64,000 nucleotides of DNA, taken from positions 7,372,224 through 7,436,223 of the forward strand of contig CM068589.1 in NCBI GenBank assembly GCA_035048485.1. Direction: 5' to 3'. The notes under the pieces were generated by a model. That model was not told where the DNA came from, searched no databases, and saw only the letters and a list, made by a program, of their open reading frames with translations. This document shows, piece after piece, positions 28,201-35,902 of this stretch (position 1 is the stretch's first letter; every line of letters starts with the position of its first letter). The stretch comes from Pteria penguin. Taxonomy: Eukaryota > Mollusca > Bivalvia > Pterioida > Pteriidae. The translations under genes and the position numbers were made by a program.

Positions 28201-31200
28201 CATGGAGGCTTGTAAGTTCTGAGTTTATATGTCTAGCCCCTTCTTTTTATTCCATGGAGGCTTGTAAGTTCTGAGTTTATATGTCTAGCCCCTTCTTTTT
28301 ATTCCATGGAGGCTTGTAAGTTCTGAGTTTATATGTCTAGCCCCTTCTTTTCATTCCATGGAGGCTTGTAAGTTCTGAGTTTATATGTCTAGCCCCTTCT
28401 TTTCATTCCATGGTGGCTTGTAAGTTCTGAGTTTATATGTCTAGCCCCTTCTTTTTATTCCATGGAGGCTTGTAAGTTCTGAGTTTATATGTCTAGCCCC
28501 TTCTTTGTATTCCATGGAGGCTTGTAAGTTCTGAGTTTATATGTCTAGCCCCTTCTTTGTATTCCATGGAGGCTTGTAAGTTCTGAGTTTATATGTCTAG
28601 CCCCTTCTTTGTATTCCATGGAGGCTTGTAAGTTCTGAGTTTATATGTCTAGCCCCTTCTTTTCATTCCATGGAGGCTTGTAAGTTCTGAGTTTATATGT
28701 CTAGCCCCTTCTTTTCATTCCATGGAGGCTTGTAAGTTCTGATTTTATATGTCTAGCCCCTTCTTTTCATTCCATGGAGGCTTGTAAGTTCTGAGTTTAT
28801 ATGTCTAGCCCCTTCTTTTCATTCCATGGAGGCTTGTAAGTTCTGAGTTTATATGTCTAGCCCCTTCTTTTTATTCCATGGAGGCTTGTAAGTTCTGAGT
28901 TGATATGTCTAGCCCCTTCTTTTCATTCCATGGAGGCTTGTAAGTTCTGAGTTTATATGTCTAGCCCCTTCTTTGTATTCCATGGAGGCTTGTAAGTTCT
29001 GAGTTTATATGTCTAGCCCCTTCTTTGTATTCCATGGAGGCTTGTAAGTTCTGAGTTTATATGTCTAGCCGCTTCTTTTTATTCCATGGAGGCTTGTAAG
29101 TTCTGAGTTTATATGTCTAGCCCCTTCTTTGTATTCCATGGAGGCTTGTAAGTTCTGAGTTTATATGTCTAGCCCCTTCTTTGTATTCCATGGAGGCTTG
29201 TAAGTTCTGAGTTTATATGTCTAGCCCCTTCTTTGTATTCCATGGAGGCTTGTAAGTTCTGAGTTTATATGTCTAGCCCCTTCTTTTCATTCCATGGAGG
29301 CTTGTAAGTTCTGAGTTTATATGTCTAGCCCCTTCTTTTTATTCCATGGAGGCTTGTAAGTTCTGATTTTATATGTCTAGCCCCTTCTTTTTATTCCATG
29401 GAGGCTTGTAAGTTCTGAGTTTATATGTCTAGCCCCTTCTTTTTATTCCATGGAGGCTTGTAAGTTCTGAGTTTATATGTCTAGCCCCTTCTTTGTATTC
29501 CATGGAGGCTTGTAAGTTCTGAGTTTATATGTCTAGCCCCTTCTTTTTATTACATGGAGGCTTGTAAGTTCTGAGTTTATATGTCTAGCCCCTTCTTTTT
29601 ATTCCCCAACCAGGACGGAACACCATTCTTTGGACTAATCTAGCATTTTGAGCTTAATCCATTTTTAGGTGGATAGAGTAAGTTAAAGCCGATAAAGTGC
29701 TTTGTCTAAGAAATAACAGTAAATCTATTTGAACCTCTGCTTTTCTGCATCTACTGCATTCTGTTCCTTCTGTGTACTCACTCTGCACCATTGTGTATCC
29801 GCTCTGTACTCACTGTGTACCAATTTCGTACCTACACTGTACCCACTGTGTACCTACTCTGTACTAATCTTTACCCATTGTGTACCCACTATGTCCTTAC
29901 TCTGTACTACACTCTGTACCGATTCTGTACCTACTTTTTGCCCAATATGTTTCCATTCTGTACCCATCCCGTACCCACTGCGTCATAAACATCCCTTTCA
30001 TGATTTGATTTGATTTGATTTGATTTGATTTTACTTTTTTATTTGTATTGATGTAATACTTCAACAACCGATCAAACTGAACGAATCAAGAAATTTTCGA
30101 TTTCATTTTCAGTGCAGTATAGTCCATTGTTCCTTTTTGTGGCAATTGTAATCTATAATTGGAAGTTTCGTACATGGTGAACATGCAGTGATATTGATCC
30201 CAACACATATTTATATTGATGATCAATACTGCAGCGGTTTCATCATGTATAAATTCATATAATATCCAATATTTAATTCGAGAAGTGAAGTAGTGCCATA
30301 TGGCTACATCATAGCTTTATCAGCTAGACTCTGATCTATAGATACAGTTGTGTATGTATCCAGCTGTTAGTATACAGTTGTTGACTGGGGTTGAGGTCAA
30401 CAGCTGATTTGTTGGATCCAAGGATGAAATGTTGACCGAGGCCAAAGGCCGAGGTCAACAGTTCATCCGAGGGTCCAACAAATCAGCTGTTGACCTAAAC
30501 CGCAGACAACTGTTTTGTTATACATTTTATATAAACAAGAAGGAAAGATAACTCTATTTTGAATATGTCGAGGGGTCCCTAATGGGGACTTGATTTTTAA
30601 AGAATTAATTACATCGCTGAAAATGATTAAATTTACCAATATTCAGCGTCCAACTGAGGGAATCAATAAAATAAACTTAAATAAATAAATAAAAAAACCC
30701 ACTTGCTACCATAACGGCATTCTTGATCTCGTCGGTCAACAGTTTGTCACGTGTCTGGTCCAACAGTCGATTTTAACAGCTCGTTTGGACCGGCTGTTTT
30801 TAACAGTCGATTTATTGGACTTTTTGAAAATATAAATTATTAAGGGTAAAATAGTAAAGGGTATAACAGTCTGCTTTATATCTTACCCCAATCCAATCAG
30901 TATTTCTTTGTACTGTGTGGATGTAGGGACACGCACCTGTCGAAATGGTCTTTTTCGTGAAGATATTACCTGTACTGGTGATAACTATCTGGCCAGTGTC
31001 TGTTGGTGTCATTATACTTGACCAATCTCTACCAGATGGCGCTCACAGATTCGTATTTCCTTCTGTTTAAATCTGGAAAGAATCCGGAGCGTCACGTGTC
31101 ATAATGTTTTATTATATGTCGTAGCGTTTCCTCTGTGGACCTTGTTAACACATGAAGCAAAAGCAAAGCGAAGGAAAATGAAAGAAGATACAGTCCCTTA

Positions 31201-32609
31201 TTATTGTTCGATTAACAGTCTTTAGTAGGCAAAAATTATTCTACGTTTTACACGATTCATGTAAATCAGCTGACAACAGAGGAAAATGCCGTCATGAGAG
31301 CGCCCTCTGGATAGAGATTTATACATTTCCTTATACCATCCCATTCGATCTTTTCAGAAGGGAAAGTCGAACGGGTGATATAAGAGTAATGCTTCAATTT
31401 CTCCAGATACCACAACAAACCTTATGGCTCACAATTGCCATTTATCATTTTAATACACTTGGCAATCATATAGTTCGGAATGTCGGACCCAAGCATAAGC
31501 CGAGGTCTATTTACTGCCTATATAAGAGCATCGTCTGGCGTATGCAAGATCGTGATTACTGATTGACCTTTTTGACTCATGACTTTATGTTAATGTTCAC
31601 CATCCTTTTATCCTCTGGTGGGGCAGAACATTAGAGTTCAGAGCAATAGGTGATTAAAACAGAAAACATGAGTATCACTCCGAGGATTTGCGATCTTGCG
31701 TATTGAAAAAAAGAACCCCGAAAATTTGTCGGTAGAATGTTACCTGCGATTCGCTTCGTCGTTCACTCATTTACAGTCCTAATTATAAGGCTTCTATACC
31801 AGAAAGTTTGATTAAATGCTCGAAGTAAGCATTAGCTGAAATATTTTCAGAGTATGGTAAATTAAAATTTGAAGGAAATGGGAGAAAATTTGGAGAAAGA
31901 ATGTTAAGAATCACTTGTTACGAGACTTATATTGGACTCTCTGATATAAAGACATTATAGATTTGATGTAAACAAGTGAAATACAAGGCAAATTATGAGT
32001 AATCAAAAGTTTCCATTTGTTAAAATCCCGTCGATTTTCTGTACTGGAGGGACTCGGACCCAGATCTTCTACGCTTTTGTCTGACATTTCGGACATATCA
32101 AACTTCATTAGACGGTGAATAGTGAAGGGTAAAGATGACGCCGTTTGCACGGTAATGTTCGTAAGCTGATATTGGTGAAGTGAGAATTTTTGGAAGGTGG
32201 TCACAATATCTCCATGAGTAATATAGTATAGTTTAAGACATACATGTAGTACATTACAGTTAGACACTGAATAATACTGTGACTGTATATACTCTACGTT
32301 AAAGCTGTATTGTATTTTATAAGTTCAATTCATGCAAATATTCAGATCAGTTCTGCTTCAGAGAGTTTAGAATCTTCTCTCACGTCTTATGTTAATTAAA
32401 CATATTTCTCCAGAGAATATTAATTATAATGTTTTATCAATTACACTTTTTGCCTTGCAGACAATTTTACCCCCTTTCCTCCCACCACCATGGCCCCCAA
32501 TACGAAGCCAGTTGGAGCAGCGAGCGGGTTCTACAACCAGTACCACCAGGGAGCGCTGCTTCTCCTCCTTTGTGCCGTGTCATATATTTCAATAAACCTC
32601 TGGCCATAA
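9190..32609 (+). CDS. secreted, probably GPI-anchored protein with two Ig-like domains, six exons, complete
   Basis: Exons 9190-9259, 20665-20697, 20998-21387, 21815-21963, 22504-22735 and 32461-32609 join in frame with GT-AG junctions: 1,023 bases, 340 residues, stop TAA at 32607. Residues 1-23 form a signal peptide (MLLSIVITITLV core). Ig domain 1 has Cys60 and Cys144, the latter in the classic D-x-G-x-F-x-C setting (DVGNFSC). Ig domain 2 has Cys205, core Trp218 (IRWC) and Cys268. About ten N-glycosylation sequons are present. The last exon gives a Pro/Thr stalk, small residues GAASG (about 310-314) and a hydrophobic tail (322-340) with no cytoplasmic segment, the form of a GPI signal. Exon 2 is only 33 bases. 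Introns 1 and 5 are packed with satellites. The role is unknown; adhesion or immune recognition is plausible from architecture only. Confidence 0.88.
9327..9422. repeat. G/T-rich low-complexity tract
   Basis: About 95 bases of almost pure G and T with a G10 run, in intron 1 of the Ig gene. Guanine-quadruplex formation on the plus strand is possible. Confidence 0.7.
10147..10201. repeat. (GA)n microsatellite
   Basis: About 27 perfect GA units in intron 1 of the Ig gene, directly beside a SINE B fragment. It explains the Arg-Glu or Ser-Leu open frames here. Confidence 0.95.
10225..10385 (+). mobile_element. SINE family B, degenerate 3' part
   Basis: It contains AGACCGAGG, GTGTCACAGTCGATGTGGCACG, the AAATCCCTCATTCCTTCGGG block and the ATAATCGTGACGTG end of the family B body. 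The tRNA-like head is missing. Confidence 0.65.
11157..12276. repeat. 20-bp tandem array (about 56 units)
   Basis: The unit is AACATCTAACAAGTCGATAT, with an alternating AAGTCG/AAGTTG variant and occasional 1-2 base deletions. It lies in intron 1 of the Ig gene. From about 11640 to 11880 units alternate in pairs (CATCTAAC then CATATAAC), a 40-bp higher-order period. Confidence 0.95.
12362..12690. mobile_element. possible MITE with TGGATCC-type inverted ends
   Basis: CTCTGGATCCACGCC near 12364 and GGCGAATCCAGGCG near 12668 are partial inverted copies. They resemble the ends of the elements at 16086-16312 and 40187-40330. The interior is an A/C-rich low-complexity tract (about 12480-12625). The match is weak. 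Confidence 0.3.
13099..13175. repeat. short 18-19 bp minisatellite
   Basis: Four units of the type AGTCGGCGGCCACACTCT, just before the 21-bp array. The CACACT word is shared with that array, so the two may be related. Confidence 0.75.
13267..13965. repeat. 21-bp tandem array
   Basis: The unit is GCCGTCACACTGTACGCTATG, about 33 copies, degenerate at the left. The period is divisible by three, so long open frames exist on both strands (VTLYA-type and HTVRYG-type repeats). These are by-products, not proteins. It lies in intron 1 of the Ig gene. Between here and 16080 I see no gene or clear repeat apart from a G run at 15494-15507. Confidence 0.93.
16086..16312. mobile_element. MITE with GGCGGATCCAG-type inverted ends
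   Basis: It begins CCAGTGGCGGATCCAGGC and ends CTAAATCCGCCAAAAG, an imperfect inverted repeat. The G/C run and the phrase GGGACCCCTCCCC are typical of this group. A related copy with both ends lies at 40187-40330. No coding capacity. Confidence 0.6.
16405..16470. repeat. A-rich tract
   Basis: Almost pure A with scattered G, then AATAAT units. Low complexity in intron 1 of the Ig gene. Confidence 0.9.
16628..16720 (-). mobile_element. SINE family A fragment
   Basis: It matches the 3' half of family A in reverse (TTTTACGTCCCTTTCAACGA, then GTTATACCGCGACATG and CCTCTTAAACATAGTGGCGC). It stops abruptly where the SINE B at 16722 begins, suggesting one SINE landed in the other. Confidence 0.75.
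16722..16955 (-). mobile_element. SINE family B, diverged
   Basis: A reverse copy: ATTATTTCACGTATA, then AACGGACCCATTCGAGGCAG, AACGTGCCACGTC, a B-box complement (GGAACTTGAACCC) and an A-box-like end (GACTGAGCTACAAAGGC). Divergence from the 47413 copy is high. Confidence 0.75.
16981..17322. repeat. 82-84 bp tandem repeat, four copies
   Basis: Units start at about 16989, 17071, 17153 and 17237 with GTTATACACTATTAGGGAAG and end near CATAGAGGTCTGACT. Copies 1-3 differ at only a few positions; copy 4 is more diverged. Confidence 0.9.
17430..18110. repeat. tandem repeat of about 110-150 bp rich in AGGTCA half-sites
   Basis: Five imperfect copies of a unit beginning GGGCCATAACTTCTTCCCCT and including TTTCAATAATATTTCACAGA and GTGTGTCATGACCTTGACC. 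The left end has an inverted ACGCCCGTC/GACGGGGCGT pair at about 17431-17454. Each unit carries clustered AAGGTCA words. The arrangement suggests a DNA-transposon interior. Confidence 0.8.
18112..18284. repeat. dispersed repeat, copy 1, ending in a perfect palindrome
   Basis: About 130 bases (ACGCAATAACTTTAGTAAAT to CGTTACAGAGTTATGGAACT) recur, diverged, at 20216-20370. Copy 1 is followed at 18263-18284 by a hairpin with 9-bp arms (TGGGCCGGC, loop ACTA, then GCCGGCCCA). Confidence 0.7.
18850..19640. mobile_element. fold-back element with arms of about 260-300 bp and 8-bp target duplication
   Basis: The left arm (from TTTCTATTGAAACGGTCGG at about 18853) returns in reverse complement ending at about 19637, with roughly 85-90% match by eye over about 260 bases and a spacer near 270. 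The element is flanked by perfect CAGCACGG copies at 18842-18849 and 19641-19648. An 8-bp duplication is typical of hAT-type insertions. No coding capacity. It lies in intron 1 of the Ig gene, so the primary transcript would contain a long hairpin. Confidence 0.88.
19750..19935 (-). mobile_element. SINE family B, internally deleted
   Basis: A reverse copy: TTTCACGTCACTCCACAATT, then GGACCCTCCCGAAGAAGTGG, the GTGCCACGCCTACCGTGACA block, and a B-box complement (GGGGGTCGAACCC). The segment between the tail and the GGACCC block is shorter than in the 47413 copy. Confidence 0.82.
20216..20370. repeat. dispersed repeat, copy 2
   Basis: Same repeat as 18112-18240, sharing GTCAGTTGTTTTTCATGAAA and TTTGTCGTTACAGAGTTATG, with substitutions between. 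It ends about 300 bases before exon 2 of the Ig gene. Confidence 0.7.
22793..23550. repeat. 41-bp tandem array (about 18 units) with CRE-type TGACGTCA
   Basis: The unit starts AGGTATATAGAGGCTGTGTT and contains ATGACGTCATT. The left units keep the palindrome TGACGTCA; most right units read TGGCGTCA. It starts about 60 bases after the exon 5 donor of the Ig gene. Confidence 0.95.
23950..27345. repeat. 44-bp satellite array (about 77 units, 3.4 kb)
   Basis: The unit reads GAGGAAACAACAGGTAATCC then TTATATCATAGATAACGTAC then ATCA. Marked variants recur as blocks (for example the CACAGGAAACTACAGGTAAT variant near 24176, 25582, 25717 and 26687), giving higher-order duplications of about 0.9 and 1.1 kb. 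It lies in intron 5 of the Ig gene. There are no unique spacers, so it is not a CRISPR array. Confidence 0.96.
27626..29605. repeat. 53-bp satellite array (about 37 units), nearly identical copies
   Basis: The unit is TTCCATGGAGGCTTGTAAGT, then TCTGAGTTTATATGTCTAGC, then CCCTTCTTTTTAT. Copies differ almost only at one position near the unit end (TTTTTATT, TTTTCATT or TTTGTATT), showing recent homogenisation. It lies in intron 5 of the Ig gene. Confidence 0.96.
29745..30035. repeat. CTGTGTAC-type minisatellite and (TTTGA)n
   Basis: About 240 bases of irregular 10-15 bp units around CACTGTGTACC/CTCTGTAC, followed at 30003-30030 by five TTTGA-type units. Open frames here are repeat artefacts. 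Confidence 0.85.
30371..30522. repeat. near-perfect 150-base hairpin
   Basis: Left arm 30371-30443 and right arm 30447-30522 are reverse complements with few mismatches around the loop AAA. The inner 50 bp (from AGGTCAACAGCTGATTTGTT to GAGGCC) has about four differences. It lies in intron 5 of the Ig gene. Further copies of the AACAGTCGATTT word follow to 30815, suggesting a larger element. Confidence 0.85.
31023..31319. mobile_element. MITE of about 300 bp with inverted ends
   Basis: AATCTCTACCAGATGGCGCT at the left is matched by the complement of AGCGCCCTCTGGATAGAGAT at the right. The interior has no coding capacity. A target duplication is not clear. It sits about 1.1 kb before the last Ig-gene exon. 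Confidence 0.65.
32591..32596 (+). terminator. poly(A) signal inside the last Ig-gene codons
   Basis: AATAAA overlaps the codons just before the stop at 32607. Cleavage 10-30 bases downstream would leave almost no 3' UTR. A later signal could be used instead. Confidence 0.35.
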
Positions 32610-32860
32610 TTTAGAAAGAAATTTGGGGACTTAATTAAGAATTGATTCCAATAATGCTAACCTAATATCTTTGACTAATCATTTATTCTAAGATAAAGAT
32701 TTAAGTAACACGAAATTTCATGTAATTTTACGTATTTAGTTCCATTTAATGCCCTCGCACCTGTTTTGTTTGTAATATAATTTTATGATTGTAAGTTTAT
32801 ATTCATATTGCGTGTGCAGCACTGGGCACTTTTTGTGTTGTCTGTATGTTTAAAACATTC

Positions 32861-33062
32861 ATAGTGGCAGTGGCTAGCTAAACAGGAGACGCTTACTCCT
32901 TCCAGGGATTTGGTACGTACTCCCCTCAACCTTCGGTACTGCCCTACCGATTCTATGGACCATAGTGGTAGTGGCTAGTCACACAGGAGACGCTTACTCC
33001 TTCCAGGGATTTGGTACGTACTGCCCGCAACCTTCCGTACTGCCCTACTGATTCTAGGGACC
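32861..33062. repeat. 100-bp tandem duplication
   Basis: Two copies of about 101 bases starting CATAGTGGCAGTGGCTAG / CATAGTGGTAGTGGCTAG and sharing AGACGCTTACTCCTTCCAGG. They differ at a few positions. They lie just downstream of the Ig gene. Confidence 0.85.
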
Positions 33063-33553
33063 TTGGATACCAAATGTGATTTTTGTATGTCACTCTGACA
33101 ATGCATTAGTTACTTTTGTATCTTACATGTTGAACTTTTCATTTAAATTACAATATGTGTTGTCTTAACTTTTATTATAGATATTTTAAAAAAAAGTACA
33201 TGACTGACATGGCCTATCGACCTCGTGACCTGTATTTCAGATTTTGACCCGATGACCACATAACAAGGCATAGCTGTATTCTTTACTTGTATATGTAATA
33301 AGCGTGTAAAACCTGTTTTGTACATACATGCATTTTAAAATACATGTATCAGTTGTGTCTTTACTATATTATTCTATATACTATATTATAGTGTATTCAC
33401 TAAAGAACGATCACAAAACAGTAAAATCGCTCCGCATAGCCATTTGATGTATCAGGTCATAATTTCAAAATACGTAATCAACTGTTATGAGCTCTAAAAC
33501 TCAGTACAGGGCCTGTTTTTTTTTTATCTTAGACGATTTGAAATATGTATACT

Positions 33554-33640
33554 AAAAAAAAAAAAAAAAAAAGAAGAAAAAAAAAAAAAAAAAAAAAAAA
33601 AAAAACAAAAAAGAAAAAAAACCAAAAACCCCAAACAAAC
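33554..33640. repeat. A-rich tract
   Basis: Long A runs with isolated G or C, then AACAAAC units. It may be an old retroposon tail, but nothing recognisable precedes it. From 33640 to 34490 no gene or repeat is identified. Confidence 0.85.
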
Positions 33641-34497
33641 AAAACAACAAAGAGAAGACACGGACACGGCATGATTTGTTATGAGCATTGGAATAATGTC
33701 CCCACATAATTTCTTAAGATGTCATCGGTATCAAAATATAGATGTACTTTGTTTTAAATTACAATCACAGAGCTTGGGTCATGGTAATTTCGGCAGGTAC
33801 GTTACAACTAAATTCCCTGTATACATTTCCCGATCACTGACTCTTGTATACAATTATCTGCAGAAACATGACAAGATTTGTGATAACTGAATTGACGGTA
33901 TGGATTTAACGATAACGAAACCTTTTTCGTTTGCATTCTTATCACTGAACTTTGATACACTTGGTATATAATAAATACTGTATAATGAACTATTTTCAGT
34001 GGAAGTGCTTCATACTTATATATATGTAAATTAAATTTTATAGATACTCATTATATGAAATTTCATTTTGATCTGTATCCATCCTCATTTCAGTATCATT
34101 TTATGCCAGAAAACACTTGTATATGCCTTATGCCCTATTCATTACATGCATTTTAGTATTTTACGTCTGTGGAATATGTAATTTTTTTTTATTAATACAT
34201 GAATATTTATACGCTGTACATATATTTAAGTCAAACACTTTTTACTTATATTCTTTACAAATGTATCTTACATGTATATTATTTAAATTAAATTTCGAAA
34301 TGATATTTCAATGTTGATTTAATACTAGTCAACGAAAGAGTTTTTTATCATTATATGAAAGTACATATCCCTAGGTACTAATAACCAAAGTGGTGGGTCG
34401 ATCATAGATACCTTGGTGTCTGTAGCCAGGATCAGTCTGAGTCATATATGCCTAGCTGTCGATATCCAGAGATATCAATAACCGTTATATGCATTTT

Positions 34498-34676
34498 CAG
34501 TACAGTCAAACCTGTCTATTAAGGTCAGCTGAGGGAAGAGTCAAAAGTGGCCTTTACAGACAGGTGGCCTTTATACAGAGGTCTTTTATTTAGGAAAACA
34601 TGGATTTTGGGAATTTAAAATGTGACCTTTATAGACAGGTGACCTCTTAATAGAGGTGGCCGATAAGACAGGTATA
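34498..34676. mobile_element. MITE-like repeat with ACCTGTCTATTAA / TAAGACAGGT ends
   Basis: It begins CAGTCAAACCTGTCTATTAA and ends GATAAGACAGGTATAC. Internally GTGGCCTTTATACAGAGGTC and its near-complement recur. The form matches short nonautonomous DNA transposons seen in many invertebrates. The region 34680-35890 after it has short open frames on the minus strand that I do not recognise. Confidence 0.55.
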
Positions 34677-35902
34677 CAGCCTCGGTCACAACTTGCCATA
34701 TATGCTCCTACGAGTAGTCTGTGGGTATTTTTTAAATGAAAACCTTGCAAAAATGGCATTTGCTGTTTTTCGAGACCATAGGTATGCGGAGACTGTTGGG
34801 CATGAACATGTAGCACTGCGATATCCCAGTGAAGTTTGACAATTCATGTGTGACCTGCGCATCCAGCAAGTAGTCCACCGGCGAAGCACACGATTAGAAA
34901 TGTTCTTGGGAAGAAATTCCAGAATAAGTGCATAGGAAATTAAAAGGACATGGCGATAAAGACTCTACACAGCATCAAACCAGGTTTATAATGCTGGTAT
35001 ATTAAGACATTGAAATATTAAATACGAGAGTAACTTGTTTTACTGTGGCATTGAGTGAAAAAGACAACTGATCAACTTAGATTGAAAGGAACCTGACTTT
35101 CAAAGTAGCACGATAGATACCTCTGACCCTTAGTTATACGGAGTGTAAGAAGTTGTAGAATTTCAACAAGAGATTGAGGTCCTTGGAAAAGAAGGCCACG
35201 TAGTCTTATTGCGATTTTCTCTTCAGGTCTCTGCATAGGGTATTCTCGTACTGACAAAACAACCATTGCCGTTGAATTCAACGCATTGACCTCCTATCGA
35301 TCTTGCCATGTACGTTGACCAAACAGGTCATATTAGCGGCCTTTTTCAAGATTCTTTGATAGCCAGATGCGAAGCGTAACAGAAAATCACGTAAAGGTAG
35401 AGCAGAGCATAGAGTTTGTTTGTGAGGCAAGTCAATATGAATAAACAAACACAAACAAGAAACACAATGAAAAACAAACCACACCCATGTCCACGTGCAA
35501 GCACGCATATACACGAAAAATGAAACAACTTTAGAGAAATATGCCAGATTAGTGTCTAATTTTCTTACTCTGTTTTCTTTCTCGACTCAAGCTGTTTTCG
35601 ATGTACAATTTGTTGAACTAGAGTATTATAAAATGATTTGACGTAGTATTCAATTTTCTTGAAATTTAGATCTTTGCAAGTTGATATTTCATTTGATTAT
35701 CAAATTGTCATACAAAGGAAAGGGAATTTGAAAACGGTCTAATGACATATGCTAAGAATGAAGTATACGGTATAGTTTGGAACCGGTATCCTTTAATATC
35801 AACAAATTTGAAAAGAAACGTAACATTTCACAAATAACATGTATAGGAATTGCAGAATATAAAATTTGGAGTGTACTAACTTTCTGATGGAAAATGAAGA
35901 TT

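Noticed and set aside
23950..29605. CRISPR-like regular arrays
   Set aside because: Units are contiguous with no unique spacers, no cas genes are present and the context is a eukaryotic intron.
31911..32267. 118-codon minus-strand frame
   Set aside because: No domain, repeat or splice pattern is recognised, and it lies in the last intron of the Ig gene on the opposite strand.
35072..35528. short minus-strand frames (IRLRGLLFQGPQSLVEILQL and others)
   Set aside because: They have some protein-like character but no family match I can name and no consistent exon chain.
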